Shown one piece after another: positions 27,669 through 37,009 of a stretch of DNA of 64,000 nucleotides (positions are counted from its first letter, which is position 1; each line of letters begins with the position of its first letter). The translations under genes were made by a program, and so were the position numbers. The notes under the pieces were generated by a model that was not told where the DNA came from, searched no databases, and worked only from the letters and a program-made list of their open reading frames with translations. Source of the DNA: UBA9339 sp964535195 (GTDB lineage: Bacteria > Pseudomonadota > Gammaproteobacteria > UBA9339); NCBI GenBank assembly GCA_964535195.1, contig CAZHSI010000004.1, positions 29,113 through 93,112 on the forward strand, read 5' to 3'.

Positions 27669-28844
27669 ATGACTCATAGTACAATTATGCCGACATATTT
27701 TAGTCAAATGCCCCTTGTTTTTACTCGTGGCCGAGGTGTTTGGTTATGGGATACGGCGGGCAACAAATACCTTGATTCTTTTTCTGGGGTAGCTGTTTGC
27801 AATTTAGGGCATGCTCACCCAGCAATAACTAAAGCAGTTACTGAGCAAGCCAAACTTTTACTTCATACGAGTAATAATTTTCGCATTCTTAATCAAGAAA
27901 AACTTGCCGATAAACTTACACAAGTAGCCGGGATGGAGCAGGTATTTTTTTGTAATTCTGGTGCTGAAGCTAATGAGGCGGCGTTAAAGTTAACGCGTGT
28001 CTATGCTCGCAAAAAAGGGTTACAAAACCCAGTAGTAGTAACGATGCGAAATTCTTTTCATGGCAGAACTTTTGCTACCTTAAGTGCGTCTGGTCTATCG
28101 CGGTTACAAGCAGGTTTTGAGCCAATTTTACCAGGATTTACCTACGTTACTTTAAACGATATTAATGAACTAAAAAAAGTTTCCGCGGAAAATCCTAATA
28201 TTATCGCTATCATGCTAGAGCCTATCCAGGGGGATGGTGGGATTTTTGCAGCAACTAAAGAATACCTGCGTGAAGTTCGTGACTTATGTGACCAACATGA
28301 TTGGTTGATGATTTTAGATGAGGTGCAAACTGGTATTGGAAGGACTGGTACGTGGTTTGGCTATCAAAACTTTACGATTGTTCCAGATATTATTACTAAT
28401 TCTAAAGCGCTAGCGAACGGTTTTCCTATTGGAGTTTGTTTGGCGCGCGGCAAGGCGTGTAATCTTTTTGGTCCAGGGAAACACGGCAATACTTTTGGTG
28501 GATCTCCTATTATTTGTGCAGTTGCGTTAGCGGTTTTAGAAACCATGGAAAAGTTAAATTTACTGCAACATACGCAAGAGATTGGCCAATATTTGCTAGA
28601 GAGATTGCAACAAAAATTGAGTGGTAAAGTTGTTGCTATTCGGGGGCGCGGTTTAATGCTAGGAATAGAGCTAGAAAAAACTTGCTTTAATGTCCTTACG
28701 ATTGGTTTAAAACATCAGGTTTTACTTAATGTAGTTAATAATAATACCATTCGTTTATTACCAGCATTAATTATCAATGAGCGTCAGGTTGACGACCTGG
28801 TCAAAAGATTGGTAAAGGTGGTCGATAGTTTTTTAGCTATGTGA
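27669..28844 (+). CDS. argD: acetylornithine aminotransferase (class III PLP)
   Basis: 391 residues. A PLP-dependent aminotransferase acting in arginine (and often lysine) synthesis. Visible are GNKYLDSFSGVAVCNLGHAHP, the NSGAEANEAALKL phosphate-binding turn, the MRNSFHGRTFATLSASG block, LDEVQTGIGRTG and the PLP lysine in SKALANGFPIG. No other arg genes are nearby, so the physiological substrate could be a related omega-amine. Confidence 0.9.
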   Translation: MTHSTIMPTYFSQMPLVFTRGRGVWLWDTAGNKYLDSFSGVAVCNLGHAHPAITKAVTEQAKLLLHTSNNFRILNQEKLADKLTQVAGMEQVFFCNSGAEANEAALKLTRVYARKKGLQNPVVVTMRNSFHGRTFATLSASGLSRLQAGFEPILPGFTYVTLNDINELKKVSAENPNIIAIMLEPIQGDGGIFAATKEYLREVRDLCDQHDWLMILDEVQTGIGRTGTWFGYQNFTIVPDIITNSKALANGFPIGVCLARGKACNLFGPGKHGNTFGGSPIICAVALAVLETMEKLNLLQHTQEIGQYLLERLQQKLSGKVVAIRGRGLMLGIELEKTCFNVLTIGLKHQVLLNVVNNNTIRLLPALIINERQVDDLVKRLVKVVDSFLAM

Positions 28845-28854
28845 GAGGTGTGTT

Positions 28855-29784
28855 GTGGAGTTAATTTTAAAAGCATTAGTCCCCGTAGCCTTTATTATTA
28901 TGATGGGTTGGATTGCAGGTAATCGCAAGATCATTGATCCTAAATATAGTAGTAACTTTGCTACCTATATGCTTAATTTTAGTTTTCCTTCCCTGTTGCT
29001 TTTTAAAACCGCTACCTCCCATGTTGAGGCATTAGTTAATTATCGTTTTATGGGTGGTTTTGCACTTGGTTTACTTGGTATGTATGCTTTAGTGTTTATG
29101 GTTAATCGTTATGTTTATCATCGTCCTGTAAATCATAGTTGCCAGTCAGCACTTATGTGTTCTTTTCCTAATATGGCTTTTATGGGGATTCCTGTTTTTA
29201 TGGTTTTATTTGGTGAGGAGTCTATAGTTTCTATTGTGATTGGTAATATTATTACTAGTTTAATTATGATTCCTGTGACTGTGACGATTTTGGAACTTTC
29301 CCAAGACTCCGGGGTAAAAACTAGCATCTGGGATATGATGTTTAAGTTATTGACAAACCCTTTAGTATTGGCGCCAATGCTTGGTGTTACCATTTCTATT
29401 TTTAATTTAAATTTGCCAACTTTACTGGTTGACTCATTAAAGCTGTTTGGATATACCACTCCTGGGGTATCTTTGTTTGCCTTGGGATTGATCATGTCTG
29501 CGAATAAGATTCACTTTGATCGCTATATACTTGCTAATATTTTTTGCAAAAACTTTCTTCACCCACTTATGATGTATGGCATTGTCTTGGCTTTTGGTAT
29601 TAGTGGGAACTGGGCTAAAGAGGCTATTTTATTATCGGCACTGCCCTCGGCAATTACTGCCACTATGTTTGCGGTTAAATATGATGTAATTAAGGTTGAA
29701 TCTAGCAGTAGTGCAGTTATTGGCACTGTCATTTCTTTAGTGTCTTTAGCTTTGATTATGCATCTTCTGGGTATTAGTGCCTAG
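28855..29784 (+). CDS. AEC-family (auxin efflux carrier type) transporter
   Basis: 309 residues with about ten hydrophobic helices. The family-type central half reads SCQSALMCSFPNMAFMGIPV and TPGVSLFALGLIMS. Bacterial members move malate, malonate or other small organic acids; substrate unknown. The start is GTG with AGAGG 7 bases before it, 10 bases after argD, so the two are likely cotranscribed. Confidence 0.87.
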   Translation: MELILKALVPVAFIIMMGWIAGNRKIIDPKYSSNFATYMLNFSFPSLLLFKTATSHVEALVNYRFMGGFALGLLGMYALVFMVNRYVYHRPVNHSCQSALMCSFPNMAFMGIPVFMVLFGEESIVSIVIGNIITSLIMIPVTVTILELSQDSGVKTSIWDMMFKLLTNPLVLAPMLGVTISIFNLNLPTLLVDSLKLFGYTTPGVSLFALGLIMSANKIHFDRYILANIFCKNFLHPLMMYGIVLAFGISGNWAKEAILLSALPSAITATMFAVKYDVIKVESSSSAVIGTVISLVSLALIMHLLGISA

Positions 29785-29843
29785 TTTAAGTTTAAAAAGC
29801 TCTAGCATGAGACGTCGAGATATCTCTAGTGTCTTGACGTTGC

Positions 29844-29871
29844 TTGTTAGAGTAAAAAGTTTTACCATAAT
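29844..29871 (+). promoter_or_regulatory. putative promoter with spacer palindrome for the second peptide
   Basis: TTGTTA (29844-29849), 16-base spacer, CATAAT (29866-29871). Inside the spacer the perfect palindrome GTAAAA-AG-TTTTAC (29852-29865) lies exactly where a repressor could block polymerase. Assignment is tentative. Confidence 0.35.
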
Positions 29872-29902
29872 AAAAACAATTACAATTAAATCAGAGGCGT
29901 AT

Positions 29903-29992
29903 ATGATCAAGAACTTATGTGAAAAAGAGGTGTCTGTAGTTAGCGGTGCTGTATGGTGGAACCCATTGACTTGGATCCGTCCGGTTGGATAA
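29903..29992 (+). CDS. 29-residue peptide with double-glycine-type leader and Trp-rich core
   Basis: The reading starts at an ATG with AGAGG 5 bases upstream. Residues 5-16, LCEKEVSVVSGA, align with the leader of the peptide at position 54 (LTKSEISLVNGG): L, E, hydrophobic, S, hydrophobic, V, small, G, small. Cleavage after Gly-Ala would release VWWNPLTWIRPVG, 13 residues with three Trp and two Pro. Such a size suits a signalling or membrane-active peptide. Alternatively, a frameshift after the leader may have separated it from the Cys-rich frame that follows. No exporter is adjacent. Confidence 0.5.
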   Translation: MIKNLCEKEVSVVSGAVWWNPLTWIRPVG

Positions 29993-30006
29993 ATAGGCTA
30001 GATTGT

Positions 30007-30231
30007 ATGGGTGAAGGACGTACGGTGCCTATTGACTGCCTTAATGATAAGAATGAACATGTACGTTCTTGGAAAGTACGCCCAGAAGGCGGTACTTTTT
30101 GTGCAGTATGGTTTTGCTGCAGTGGTGACAAAGGTGGTTATAGTGCTATATATATTCCTGATTATGGTATTCTCAATTGTACACTTAATGGTAGTAGCTC
30201 GCGTGGAAGTGAAGCTAAAAAAGAGTTATAG
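30007..30231 (+). CDS. hypothetical Cys/Gly-containing small protein
   Basis: 74 residues from ATG 30007, with AGG 9 bases upstream; the frame is open back to 29953. I recognise no family. It has five Cys (including TFCAVWFCC and GILNC), several Gly-Gly pairs and a hydrophilic Ser/Arg/Lys tail. Codon choice resembles neighbouring genes, so it is probably translated. It lies 14 bases after the peptide stop and may be its partner, or its original core now out of frame. Confidence 0.45.
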   Translation: MGEGRTVPIDCLNDKNEHVRSWKVRPEGGTFCAVWFCCSGDKGGYSAIYIPDYGILNCTLNGSSSRGSEAKKEL

Positions 30232-30613
30232 CGTTTATTTCTTCGATAGCTTGTGTTTTGAAGGTTGCTAACGCCAGCCTCGTATAAGCTAAAAGAGCTT
30301 GATAAGCTTTGATCATTGTAAGGTTTAAATTTATTCTATCTGCTCTTTTGCGTGACCAAGCAATGGTGAGTTGTTAAGAGGGGGGAACCTTGTTACTCTG
30401 GAGCTACGTGGCTTACATCATATGGCAAGCCTAAATTTGATTTGTGCGATCTTTTGCGATTGCTGATTACCCGGACAAGTTGGGTAGTGACTATTGCAAT
30501 TTTGTAACTTGCTTTTGCCGTGATTACTCAAAATGAGCCTTGCTCGGTTTGAACAATCCAGTACTGATCAAATTTTTTAGATCGTCTTACTTCGCAAAAA
30601 GCGCCTTGCTTAA
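30232..30613. other. gene-free stretch with a short arm of the dispersed repeat
   Basis: I see no gene here. Positions 30429-30443 (GCCTAAATTTGATTT) match, on the opposite strand, 15 bases of the left arm of the palindromic repeat at 44.4 kb. TACCC/GGGTA near 30467-30485 forms a small stem. The rest is unremarkable. Confidence 0.4.
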
Positions 30614-32014
30614 CTAAATAGTATTAACGGTTTTACTTATTTTTGTTGCCAGCTCTGCTGCGTTGCCAATATAGCTGTTCGGCGTAAGTTTAAGCAGTTT
30701 TTGCTTAATATTTTGTGGTATGTCTAGTTTCTTTATAAAAGAGTGGAGAGTTTTTTTGTCTACTTTTTTGCCGCGAGTTAATACCTTCATTTGTTCATAG
30801 GGATTTTTTCCTTTAAAACGGCGCATAATGGTTTGTATTGCTTCTGCGAGTACTTCCCAGTGATTATCCAGATCTTTTTCAATTATTTTATGGTCAATGG
30901 TTAGTTTGTTTAATCCCTTCTCGATCGATTTATACGCCAAAATTGAGTAACCAATAGCTACCCCCAAATTGCGCATAACTGTAGAATCAGATAGATCTCT
31001 CTGCCAGCGTGAAATTGGTAGTTTACTTGAAAAATGTTCAAAAAGAGCGTTTGCTAAGCCTAAATTACCCTCAGCATTTTCAAAATCGATTGGATTGATC
31101 TTGTGCGGCATGGTAGAGGATCCGACCTCGCTCAATTTCGGCTTTTGGTGCAAATAACCAATAGAGATATAGTGCCAAATATCACGGCAAAGGCTGATAA
31201 GGATAGTATTGAAGCGTGCTAAAATATTGCAATATTCCGCAATCCAGTCGTGCGGCTCAATTTGGGTTGTATATGGGTTCCAAGTTAGGTTAAATTTTTC
31301 GACAAATTTCTGTGAAATTATTTGCCAGTTTACCTTAGGATATGCGGCGATAAGCGCGTTGTAACTACCGACGCTGCCATTGAATTTGCCAAGAATGGGG
31401 GTGATAAGTAGGTAATCAAATTGTCGTGTTAGCCGATAAGCAAAGTTAGCGAATTCTTTACCAAAGGTGGTTGGAGTAGCGGCTTGACCATGAGTGCGAG
31501 AGAGCATAGGAACTTCAGCATAGTTATTTGCCATTTTGCTAAGTTGTAAAATAATTCTCTTCATTAACGGCAGCAATACCTCATCTCGTGCTTTCGCGAG
31601 CTGAAGAGCGTGGCTTAAATTATTGATGTCATCAGAAGTACAACCAAAATGTACAAGTTCTTGATAAGCTTTTAAAGTTTTATGCGTAGCTAGTTTTCCT
31701 TTAAGAAAATACTCAATCGTCTTAACGTCGTGATTAGTTAGATTTTCGATCTCTTTAATATAAGCAGCATCTTTTATGGCAAAGTTTGCGATTATATTGT
31801 GTAGATATGCTATGCTTTTTTTATCAAGAGGTTTGATCTCTTTGATGTGTGCTTCATTAGTTAAAGTTTTTAACCATTCGATTTCTATAGTTAAACGCAT
31901 TAAGATTAAATGCAGCTCACTGAATAGTGGAGTGATATCGGTTAATTGCTCCGCATAGCGTCCATCAAGTGGGCTTAAGGAAGTAATTGTTGATAGCTTT
32001 GTGGTGTTTGGCAT
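30614..32014 (-). CDS. purB: adenylosuccinate lyase
   Basis: 466 residues, E. coli-type PurB of the fumarase/aspartase superfamily. It cleaves SAICAR and adenylosuccinate in purine synthesis. The start SPLDGRYAEQ, HFGCTSDDINN, SRTHGQAATPTTFGKE and the signature SSTMPHKINPIDFENAEGN are intact. In E. coli it lies beside hflD/mnmA; here it borders the polysaccharide export genes. Confidence 0.97.
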   Translation of the reverse strand: MPNTTKLSTITSLSPLDGRYAEQLTDITPLFSELHLILMRLTIEIEWLKTLTNEAHIKEIKPLDKKSIAYLHNIIANFAIKDAAYIKEIENLTNHDVKTIEYFLKGKLATHKTLKAYQELVHFGCTSDDINNLSHALQLAKARDEVLLPLMKRIILQLSKMANNYAEVPMLSRTHGQAATPTTFGKEFANFAYRLTRQFDYLLITPILGKFNGSVGSYNALIAAYPKVNWQIISQKFVEKFNLTWNPYTTQIEPHDWIAEYCNILARFNTILISLCRDIWHYISIGYLHQKPKLSEVGSSTMPHKINPIDFENAEGNLGLANALFEHFSSKLPISRWQRDLSDSTVMRNLGVAIGYSILAYKSIEKGLNKLTIDHKIIEKDLDNHWEVLAEAIQTIMRRFKGKNPYEQMKVLTRGKKVDKKTLHSFIKKLDIPQNIKQKLLKLTPNSYIGNAAELATKISKTVNTI

Positions 32015-32082
32015 ATACAGCCTTTAAACTATAGAAAACCTAGGCCATTATAGGAGAAAAGTAGTCCAATGGCGAATTTAAA

Positions 32083-32808
32083 TTATAAGCTATTTATGGA
32101 AGCCCGGGTTAATTTGCCATGCTCCATCTTAAAAACGGTATGACAGTATTTTTTTATTAACTTCGTATCGTGGGAGGCAAACACAAAAATCTTAGATTTT
32201 TTTATGTTTTCTTCAATACGTGCTTTAGCTTTATCTTGAAAATCTTTGTCGCCTACTGAAAACATTTCATCAATTAATAAAATATCAGGATTAGACATGG
32301 TGGCTACGGCAAACATTAGCCGCATTTTCATGCCAGAAGAATAAGTTCTTACTGGTAATTTTAGGTATTCTCCTAAACCAGAAAATTCCTCAATATCTTT
32401 GACTACCTTATCTAGATTTGATATCGAGAGTCCTTTTAAGAGTAAGAGACGACAAATATTTTTAATGCCTGACAATTCTTCATCCATTCCGGCACCTATA
32501 TCAATAATGGTAGAAACTGTGCCATTAATGGTAATGTCACCTTTTGCTGCATGATAAATGCCAGCCATAGCACGTAAGAGAGTCGTTTTTCCAGCGCCAT
32601 TTCCTCCAACTAGGGCAACTCTATCACCAGCGTGCAAAGTAAAAGAGGCGTCTTTTACAGCAGTTACGACGTCTCGTCCAATATCTCTATGAATCATGCC
32701 TCCGGATAAGGAGGATATGAGCTGGTTACGTAAACTAAAAGAACGACTATTATATAAATTATATTCTATAGTAACATTGTTAAATCGTATTTCTGGAGAG
32801 GATATCAT
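32083..32808 (-). CDS. polysaccharide ABC exporter, ATP-binding subunit (Wzt/KpsT type)
   Basis: 241 residues. Walker A GGNGAGKTT (about residues 69-77), signature SSGMKMRL and Walker B DILLIDEMFSVGD are present. The form of the N-terminus and the DEMFSVGD motif are typical of O-antigen, teichoic acid and capsule exporters. It lacks the C-terminal carbohydrate-binding domain of O9a-type Wzt, so export would not depend on a chain-end cap. Overlaps the permease gene by 4 bases (ATGA). Confidence 0.93.
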   Translation of the reverse strand: MISSPEIRFNNVTIEYNLYNSRSFSLRNQLISSLSGGMIHRDIGRDVVTAVKDASFTLHAGDRVALVGGNGAGKTTLLRAMAGIYHAAKGDITINGTVSTIIDIGAGMDEELSGIKNICRLLLLKGLSISNLDKVVKDIEEFSGLGEYLKLPVRTYSSGMKMRLMFAVATMSNPDILLIDEMFSVGDKDFQDKAKARIEENIKKSKIFVFASHDTKLIKKYCHTVFKMEHGKLTRASINSL

Positions 32809-33590
32809 ACTAAATATGGCACCTCCTTTATCATCTTACGGTATATTATTGGAGTAAGTATTATTCCTACAATTAATATAATTAAACATACCCATAGAGG
32901 TTCGTAGGCTGTCAAGCCAGAATATAATGGATCGCGCATTACTCTAATAAAGCTGGAGAATGGATTGATGTACATTAGCATTTTTATCGATTCTACTTGT
33001 TGTGATTTGAAAATAACTGGCGTTAAGAAAAATATTAGCGGCATTACAGATCCCAAAATTAATTCTATGTCTCTAAACCTGACCCCCATTAGGGCTAATG
33101 CTAAAGATAACCAAAATAAATTAGCTAATACTAAAGAAAATCCAATAAGGAATAATAAGTAATCTAAGTGGCTTTTTAGAATGCCAAAAAATATACATAT
33201 AGCTATAATAATCAAAGCATTATGTGCTAACATGATCAGGTGCTTAAAAAGATGTTTAAAAACAAAAAATATGTATGGGGTAGGATGCCCTTTGATTATA
33301 GAAGCATTAGAGACAAATATGGTGGGAGCTTCAACGATACACCCTGACATGAAGTTCCAAAATACCAAGCCTAAGGTAATAGATGGAATAATTTCTTTGA
33401 ACGGTTGATTAAAAACGGTTCCCCAAACAAAGCCCAAGCCAACAACTCCTATCATGGTGGCAAGCACAATCCAAAATGGACCAAGAAAGCTTCTGCTGTA
33501 GCGAGCTTTAGTATCACCCCAGGCAAAATGTAAGGCCACCCCAAGCATTTTATAAGACTTTTTTATATCTGACCAAAGCGACAGAGTCAT
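32805..33590 (-). CDS. polysaccharide ABC exporter, permease (Wzm/KpsM type)
   Basis: 261 residues with six hydrophobic helices. The ABC2-type start (YSRSFLGPFWIVLATMIGVVGLGFVWG) and the end (NPFSSFIRVMRDPLY) are characteristic. It would pass undecaprenyl-linked glycan across the inner membrane with its ATPase partner. It overlaps both neighbours by 4 bases, so manC, permease and ATPase form a tight operon. Confidence 0.93.
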   Translation of the reverse strand: MTLSLWSDIKKSYKMLGVALHFAWGDTKARYSRSFLGPFWIVLATMIGVVGLGFVWGTVFNQPFKEIIPSITLGLVFWNFMSGCIVEAPTIFVSNASIIKGHPTPYIFFVFKHLFKHLIMLAHNALIIIAICIFFGILKSHLDYLLFLIGFSLVLANLFWLSLALALMGVRFRDIELILGSVMPLIFFLTPVIFKSQQVESIKMLMYINPFSSFIRVMRDPLYSGLTAYEPLWVCLIILIVGIILTPIIYRKMIKEVPYLV

Positions 33591-35017
33591 TTAACACATC
33601 CTCTATAATAAATATCTTCAAACCTTTGAATATCATCTTCACCAAGATAGTTGCCGGTTTGTACCTCGATTATAACTAAAATTTCTGAATTTGAAACGTT
33701 TGACAATCTGTGTTTGCATCCTGCAGGAATATATGTAGATTGGCTAACATTAAGCAATAACTCTTGGTTGCCGTTAATAACCTTTGCTTGTCCTGCAACT
33801 ACTACCCAATGTTCAGAACGGTGTTTGTGTGATTGTAGGCTAAGGCTCGCACCAGGACTAACCTCAATCCGTTTAATTTTAAAGTTACTTTGTTCTTCAA
33901 GAATCGTATAGCTACCCCAAGGTCTATGTACGGTGAGATGAGTTTCATGAGCTTGGTGTTTGGAATTGGCTAAGTTGTTGTAGATATTTTTAACATCTTG
34001 AGCGTTGTTTTTGTTAGCTATCAATAACGCGTCTGGGGTATCAACAACAACCAAATTATCAACTCCGATTGCTGCAATCAAACGGTTGGTTCCTTCAATA
34101 TAACAGTTACTGACTTTATCAATAATTGTTGTAGCATTTATGGCATTACCATTGTCATCACTTTTGATGGTTTGGCTAATAGCATTCCAGCTGCCAATAT
34201 CGCTCCATCCGATATTGCATGGAACCACTGATACTTTATTAGATTTTTCCATTACGGCATAATCTATAGAGCTGTCTCTTACGTTCTGGAAGTTTTCAGC
34301 ATCTATATTAAATATATTGTCGTTGCTTCTTGTAACTGAGGCATCGAAACAGATTTGCGATGCAGAAAGGATATCAGGGCAATACTGTGCCATCTCCTCT
34401 AGCATTACTTGTGCTTTAAAACAAAACATCCCAGAATTCCATAAATATTTACTTGATGCTAAATATTCTTTGGCTTTGTCAATGGATGGTTTTTCTACGA
34501 ATTTTTTTACGGTGCCATCATGGTCAAACTCTATGTATCCATAGCCAGTTTCTGGCGCATTTGGTACAATGCCAAATGTTACAATTCTATCTTGATCAGA
34601 AGCTAATTTATTTGCTTGACCCACGGCATTACTAAATGCTTCTTGGTCGGTTATTAAATGATCCGATGGCAAAATAAGTAATGTTTCATTTTTATTAATT
34701 TTATTTGCGACCCATAAGCATGACATAGCAATAGCAGCAGCAGTATTTTTGCCAAATGGTTCAAGAATATATCGGAATTTTATTGTTTGTTTTTGTATGT
34801 CATGTGGTAATTCCTCCCATTCTTTATTGATTTTGAATAAAAACTCTCCATTGGTGACATTTATTATGCCATTAGGGCGAAGGCCCATCGCTCGAAGTAG
34901 GGTGTTTTGCAATATGCTCATCCCATTTGGCATTTTAATAAAAGGCTTAGGGTGTAATTTTCTGGATGCTGGCCAGAGCCTGCTGCCAACACCGCCGGAT
35001 AGTATGATTAGATGCAT
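33587..35017 (-). CDS. manC: mannose-1-phosphate guanylyltransferase / mannose-6-phosphate isomerase
   Basis: 476 residues, bifunctional type II. The N-terminal nucleotidyltransferase begins ILSGGVGSRLWPASRKLHPKPF, and the C-terminal cupin isomerase carries HRPWGSYTILEE, QSHKHRSEHWVVVAGQAKV and STYIPAGCKHRLSN. It makes GDP-mannose from fructose-6-phosphate-derived mannose phosphates. No gmd, fcl or manB is nearby, so mannose itself may be the sugar used. First gene of the operon with the ABC exporter. Confidence 0.96.
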   Translation of the reverse strand: MHLIILSGGVGSRLWPASRKLHPKPFIKMPNGMSILQNTLLRAMGLRPNGIINVTNGEFLFKINKEWEELPHDIQKQTIKFRYILEPFGKNTAAAIAMSCLWVANKINKNETLLILPSDHLITDQEAFSNAVGQANKLASDQDRIVTFGIVPNAPETGYGYIEFDHDGTVKKFVEKPSIDKAKEYLASSKYLWNSGMFCFKAQVMLEEMAQYCPDILSASQICFDASVTRSNDNIFNIDAENFQNVRDSSIDYAVMEKSNKVSVVPCNIGWSDIGSWNAISQTIKSDDNGNAINATTIIDKVSNCYIEGTNRLIAAIGVDNLVVVDTPDALLIANKNNAQDVKNIYNNLANSKHQAHETHLTVHRPWGSYTILEEQSNFKIKRIEVSPGASLSLQSHKHRSEHWVVVAGQAKVINGNQELLLNVSQSTYIPAGCKHRLSNVSNSEILVIIEVQTGNYLGEDDIQRFEDIYYRGCVK

Positions 35018-35094
35018 GGTATCTATAATATGTGTAGTTGCTAAACTTTAGTTGCAAGCTATACAATTTTTAGGTTAGAGTCAACATTTTCACT

Positions 35095-35385
35095 ATGCTA
35101 TACCTTGGAAAGCGCAGCGAAGGTTGGTGCTCCGAGGTAGGTCGTGTGTTGTAACTGCATAGTTGTTTCTTTTGACCCGTAAACGCATCGCGCCGTAAAG
35201 ATACTTGAGAGACGGCTGCGGAGAGCCGTGCGAAGTACACGGAGCGTCGTTGCCGGGGATGATGGGCGGGGCGAGCGCAGCGCAACAATGTGTTGCGGCC
35301 ATGCTAACGGATTTTAGGGGTCAGGTAGCCTAAAATCTATAGCGTGCATAGCGACACGCTTTGAATATGTTGTTGCAACATAAAG
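35095..35385. repeat. GC-rich island with consecutive hairpins between manC and the glycosyltransferases
   Basis: This stretch is far richer in G+C than its flanks. From 35212 on it contains successive perfect inverted repeats: ACGGCT/AGCCGT (35212-35229), CCGTG/CACGG (35226-35242), CGCAACA/TGTTGCG (35281-35297), GATTTTAGG/CCTAAAATC (35310-35337), AGCGTG/CACGCT (35341-35360) and TATGTTG/CAACATA (35366-35382). I find no convincing gene; minus-strand frames are open only because of the base composition. The rest of the 35018-35590 gap is AT-rich, and AAGGG at 35581 serves the next gene. It may be a small mobile element or a structured RNA. Confidence 0.5.
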
Positions 35386-35590
35386 GTAAAAAAACAAGTA
35401 TCAAAAAACTAAGAAAGAAGTTTAGTTGGTATAATTCTCATTTAAAAATGATATTGAAAACTAAATTTTAATGAGGATGCCCTGGTGAAGAAAATGAACA
35501 TCTGGACATTTTTATAGTAATATGATAAAAGTTTCGACTTCTTAAAAAGAATTGTTTTGTTATAAAGCTGTTTTATTATAAAGGGTAACA

Positions 35591-37009
35591 ATGCGTATTT
35601 TCATCCTTGTTCAAGGTCTAATCGAGAGTTCAGATTCAATTGGTTATGATTCAGTTTTTCAGTATCGTCTATTTAAGCAGTTAGGGTACAAGGTAAATTT
35701 GTTTTCTGGGACTTATAAGTCAGAAAATCATCCTGACGTTATAATCGAAGATATAAAAGACTTGGATTTATCGGTTAATCGACTTAACCCGTCACTAATA
35801 GTTTATCATTGGTGCGATGGTTGGGATATCGTTGATGAGTATTTGCTAAACATTAAAATTCCCATAATTATACGATGGCACAATAATACACCACCTTGGT
35901 TTCTTGCTCCCTATTCGTTGCGTTGTTTAAGACTGACAATGAGAGGATATAATAATATATTTGCAATTAGTAAACTTAATTCAGTAGTTTTTTGGGTAAA
36001 TTCAAACTTTACTAAAGAACAATTGGTGTTTTTGGGTATAAATGCAAATAGGATAGCGGTCGTTTATCCAGCTTCGTATTATGTTGAAAGAAAAATTAAT
36101 AATAGAAGCTTGGAGTTTAAGAATGCTAATTGTATAAATTTGCTTTTCGTTGGTCGTGTGGTATCCCATAAAGGGCATAATCATGTTTTGTTGGTAGCAA
36201 GTTATTTAAAGAAACTTACTAATAAAACTGTTAATGTGAAATTTCCAGGAAGAATGAATGATGCTTTTAAGGGTTATATAAGTGGTTTGATAAAGCTAGC
36301 AGAATCACTTGGTATTAATTTAGAATTGCCTGGTGAGGTTTCACAGGCTGACTTAGACAATTTTTATAAAGAAGCAGATGTTTTTCTTTGTTTATCTGAG
36401 CATGAGGGATTTGGCCTTCCTGTTATCGAAGCAATGCAAATGGGTTTGCCTGTGGTGGGTTATCGTACAACTGCTATTGCAGAATTATTAAGAGAACATC
36501 CTTTGGCGTGTGATTCTCTTGATTATGCAGAAATAGCTAAAAAAATTATTTCGTTACAGGATGATAGTTTTAAACAATCAATAATTGAATTTCAATTTAC
36601 TAGGATTTTACCTGGTTTTTCTAAAGAAATTATTGTTAAACAAATTCATGATGGCTTAAAGGTTGCTAATAATGTTAGATCTTATCCGAAGGAATTCAAT
36701 GATGTGTCGAAAGAATTTCCGGTTAATTTTGTCACTCTTTATGATATTAATGCTTATAATTTTCTGTTAAAGCAAGCTGGTAATATCGATAATATCCATA
36801 ATATGGATGATTGTATGTATTGTAAATCATTAGCATATTCAGCAGAATCGGTTAGTTCTGTTTATGGTAAAATAGCGAGTTTTTTAAGAAAAATTATTGT
36901 AAAATTATCATACGGTTTTATTAGAGCTCATTATGAATCGCAAGCTAGTATACGATCTCAATTGAAAGTAATTAACGAAAAACTTGATGCTATGAAAGAC
37001 AGGTTTTAG
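35591..37009 (+). CDS. glycosyltransferase, family 4 (GT-B)
   Basis: 472 residues. The donor half is typical GT4: LLFVGRVVSHKGHNHVL, then SEHEGFGLPVIEAMQMGLPVVGYRT (the EGFGLPxxEAM nucleotide-sugar loop, about residues 275-300). The C-terminal about 120 residues are unrelated to GT4 and end in a charged, possibly coiled-coil segment. It is the first plus-strand gene of the polysaccharide region and is clearly AT-richer than the housekeeping genes, suggesting transfer. Sugar specificity cannot be read. Confidence 0.88.
   Translation: MRIFILVQGLIESSDSIGYDSVFQYRLFKQLGYKVNLFSGTYKSENHPDVIIEDIKDLDLSVNRLNPSLIVYHWCDGWDIVDEYLLNIKIPIIIRWHNNTPPWFLAPYSLRCLRLTMRGYNNIFAISKLNSVVFWVNSNFTKEQLVFLGINANRIAVVYPASYYVERKINNRSLEFKNANCINLLFVGRVVSHKGHNHVLLVASYLKKLTNKTVNVKFPGRMNDAFKGYISGLIKLAESLGINLELPGEVSQADLDNFYKEADVFLCLSEHEGFGLPVIEAMQMGLPVVGYRTTAIAELLREHPLACDSLDYAEIAKKIISLQDDSFKQSIIEFQFTRILPGFSKEIIVKQIHDGLKVANNVRSYPKEFNDVSKEFPVNFVTLYDINAYNFLLKQAGNIDNIHNMDDCMYCKSLAYSAESVSSVYGKIASFLRKIIVKLSYGFIRAHYESQASIRSQLKVINEKLDAMKDRF

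Noticed and set aside
30011..30271. 86-codon GTG-start frame overlapping the Cys-containing small protein
   Set aside because: Composition looks like a shadow frame (runs of Val, Ile, Leu) and codon use is poorer than in the frame starting at 30007.
35093..35302. Minus-strand open frames of about 70 codons in the GC-rich island
   Set aside because: Two frames are open at once because stop codons are rare at this base composition; no recognisable protein and no ribosome-binding site.
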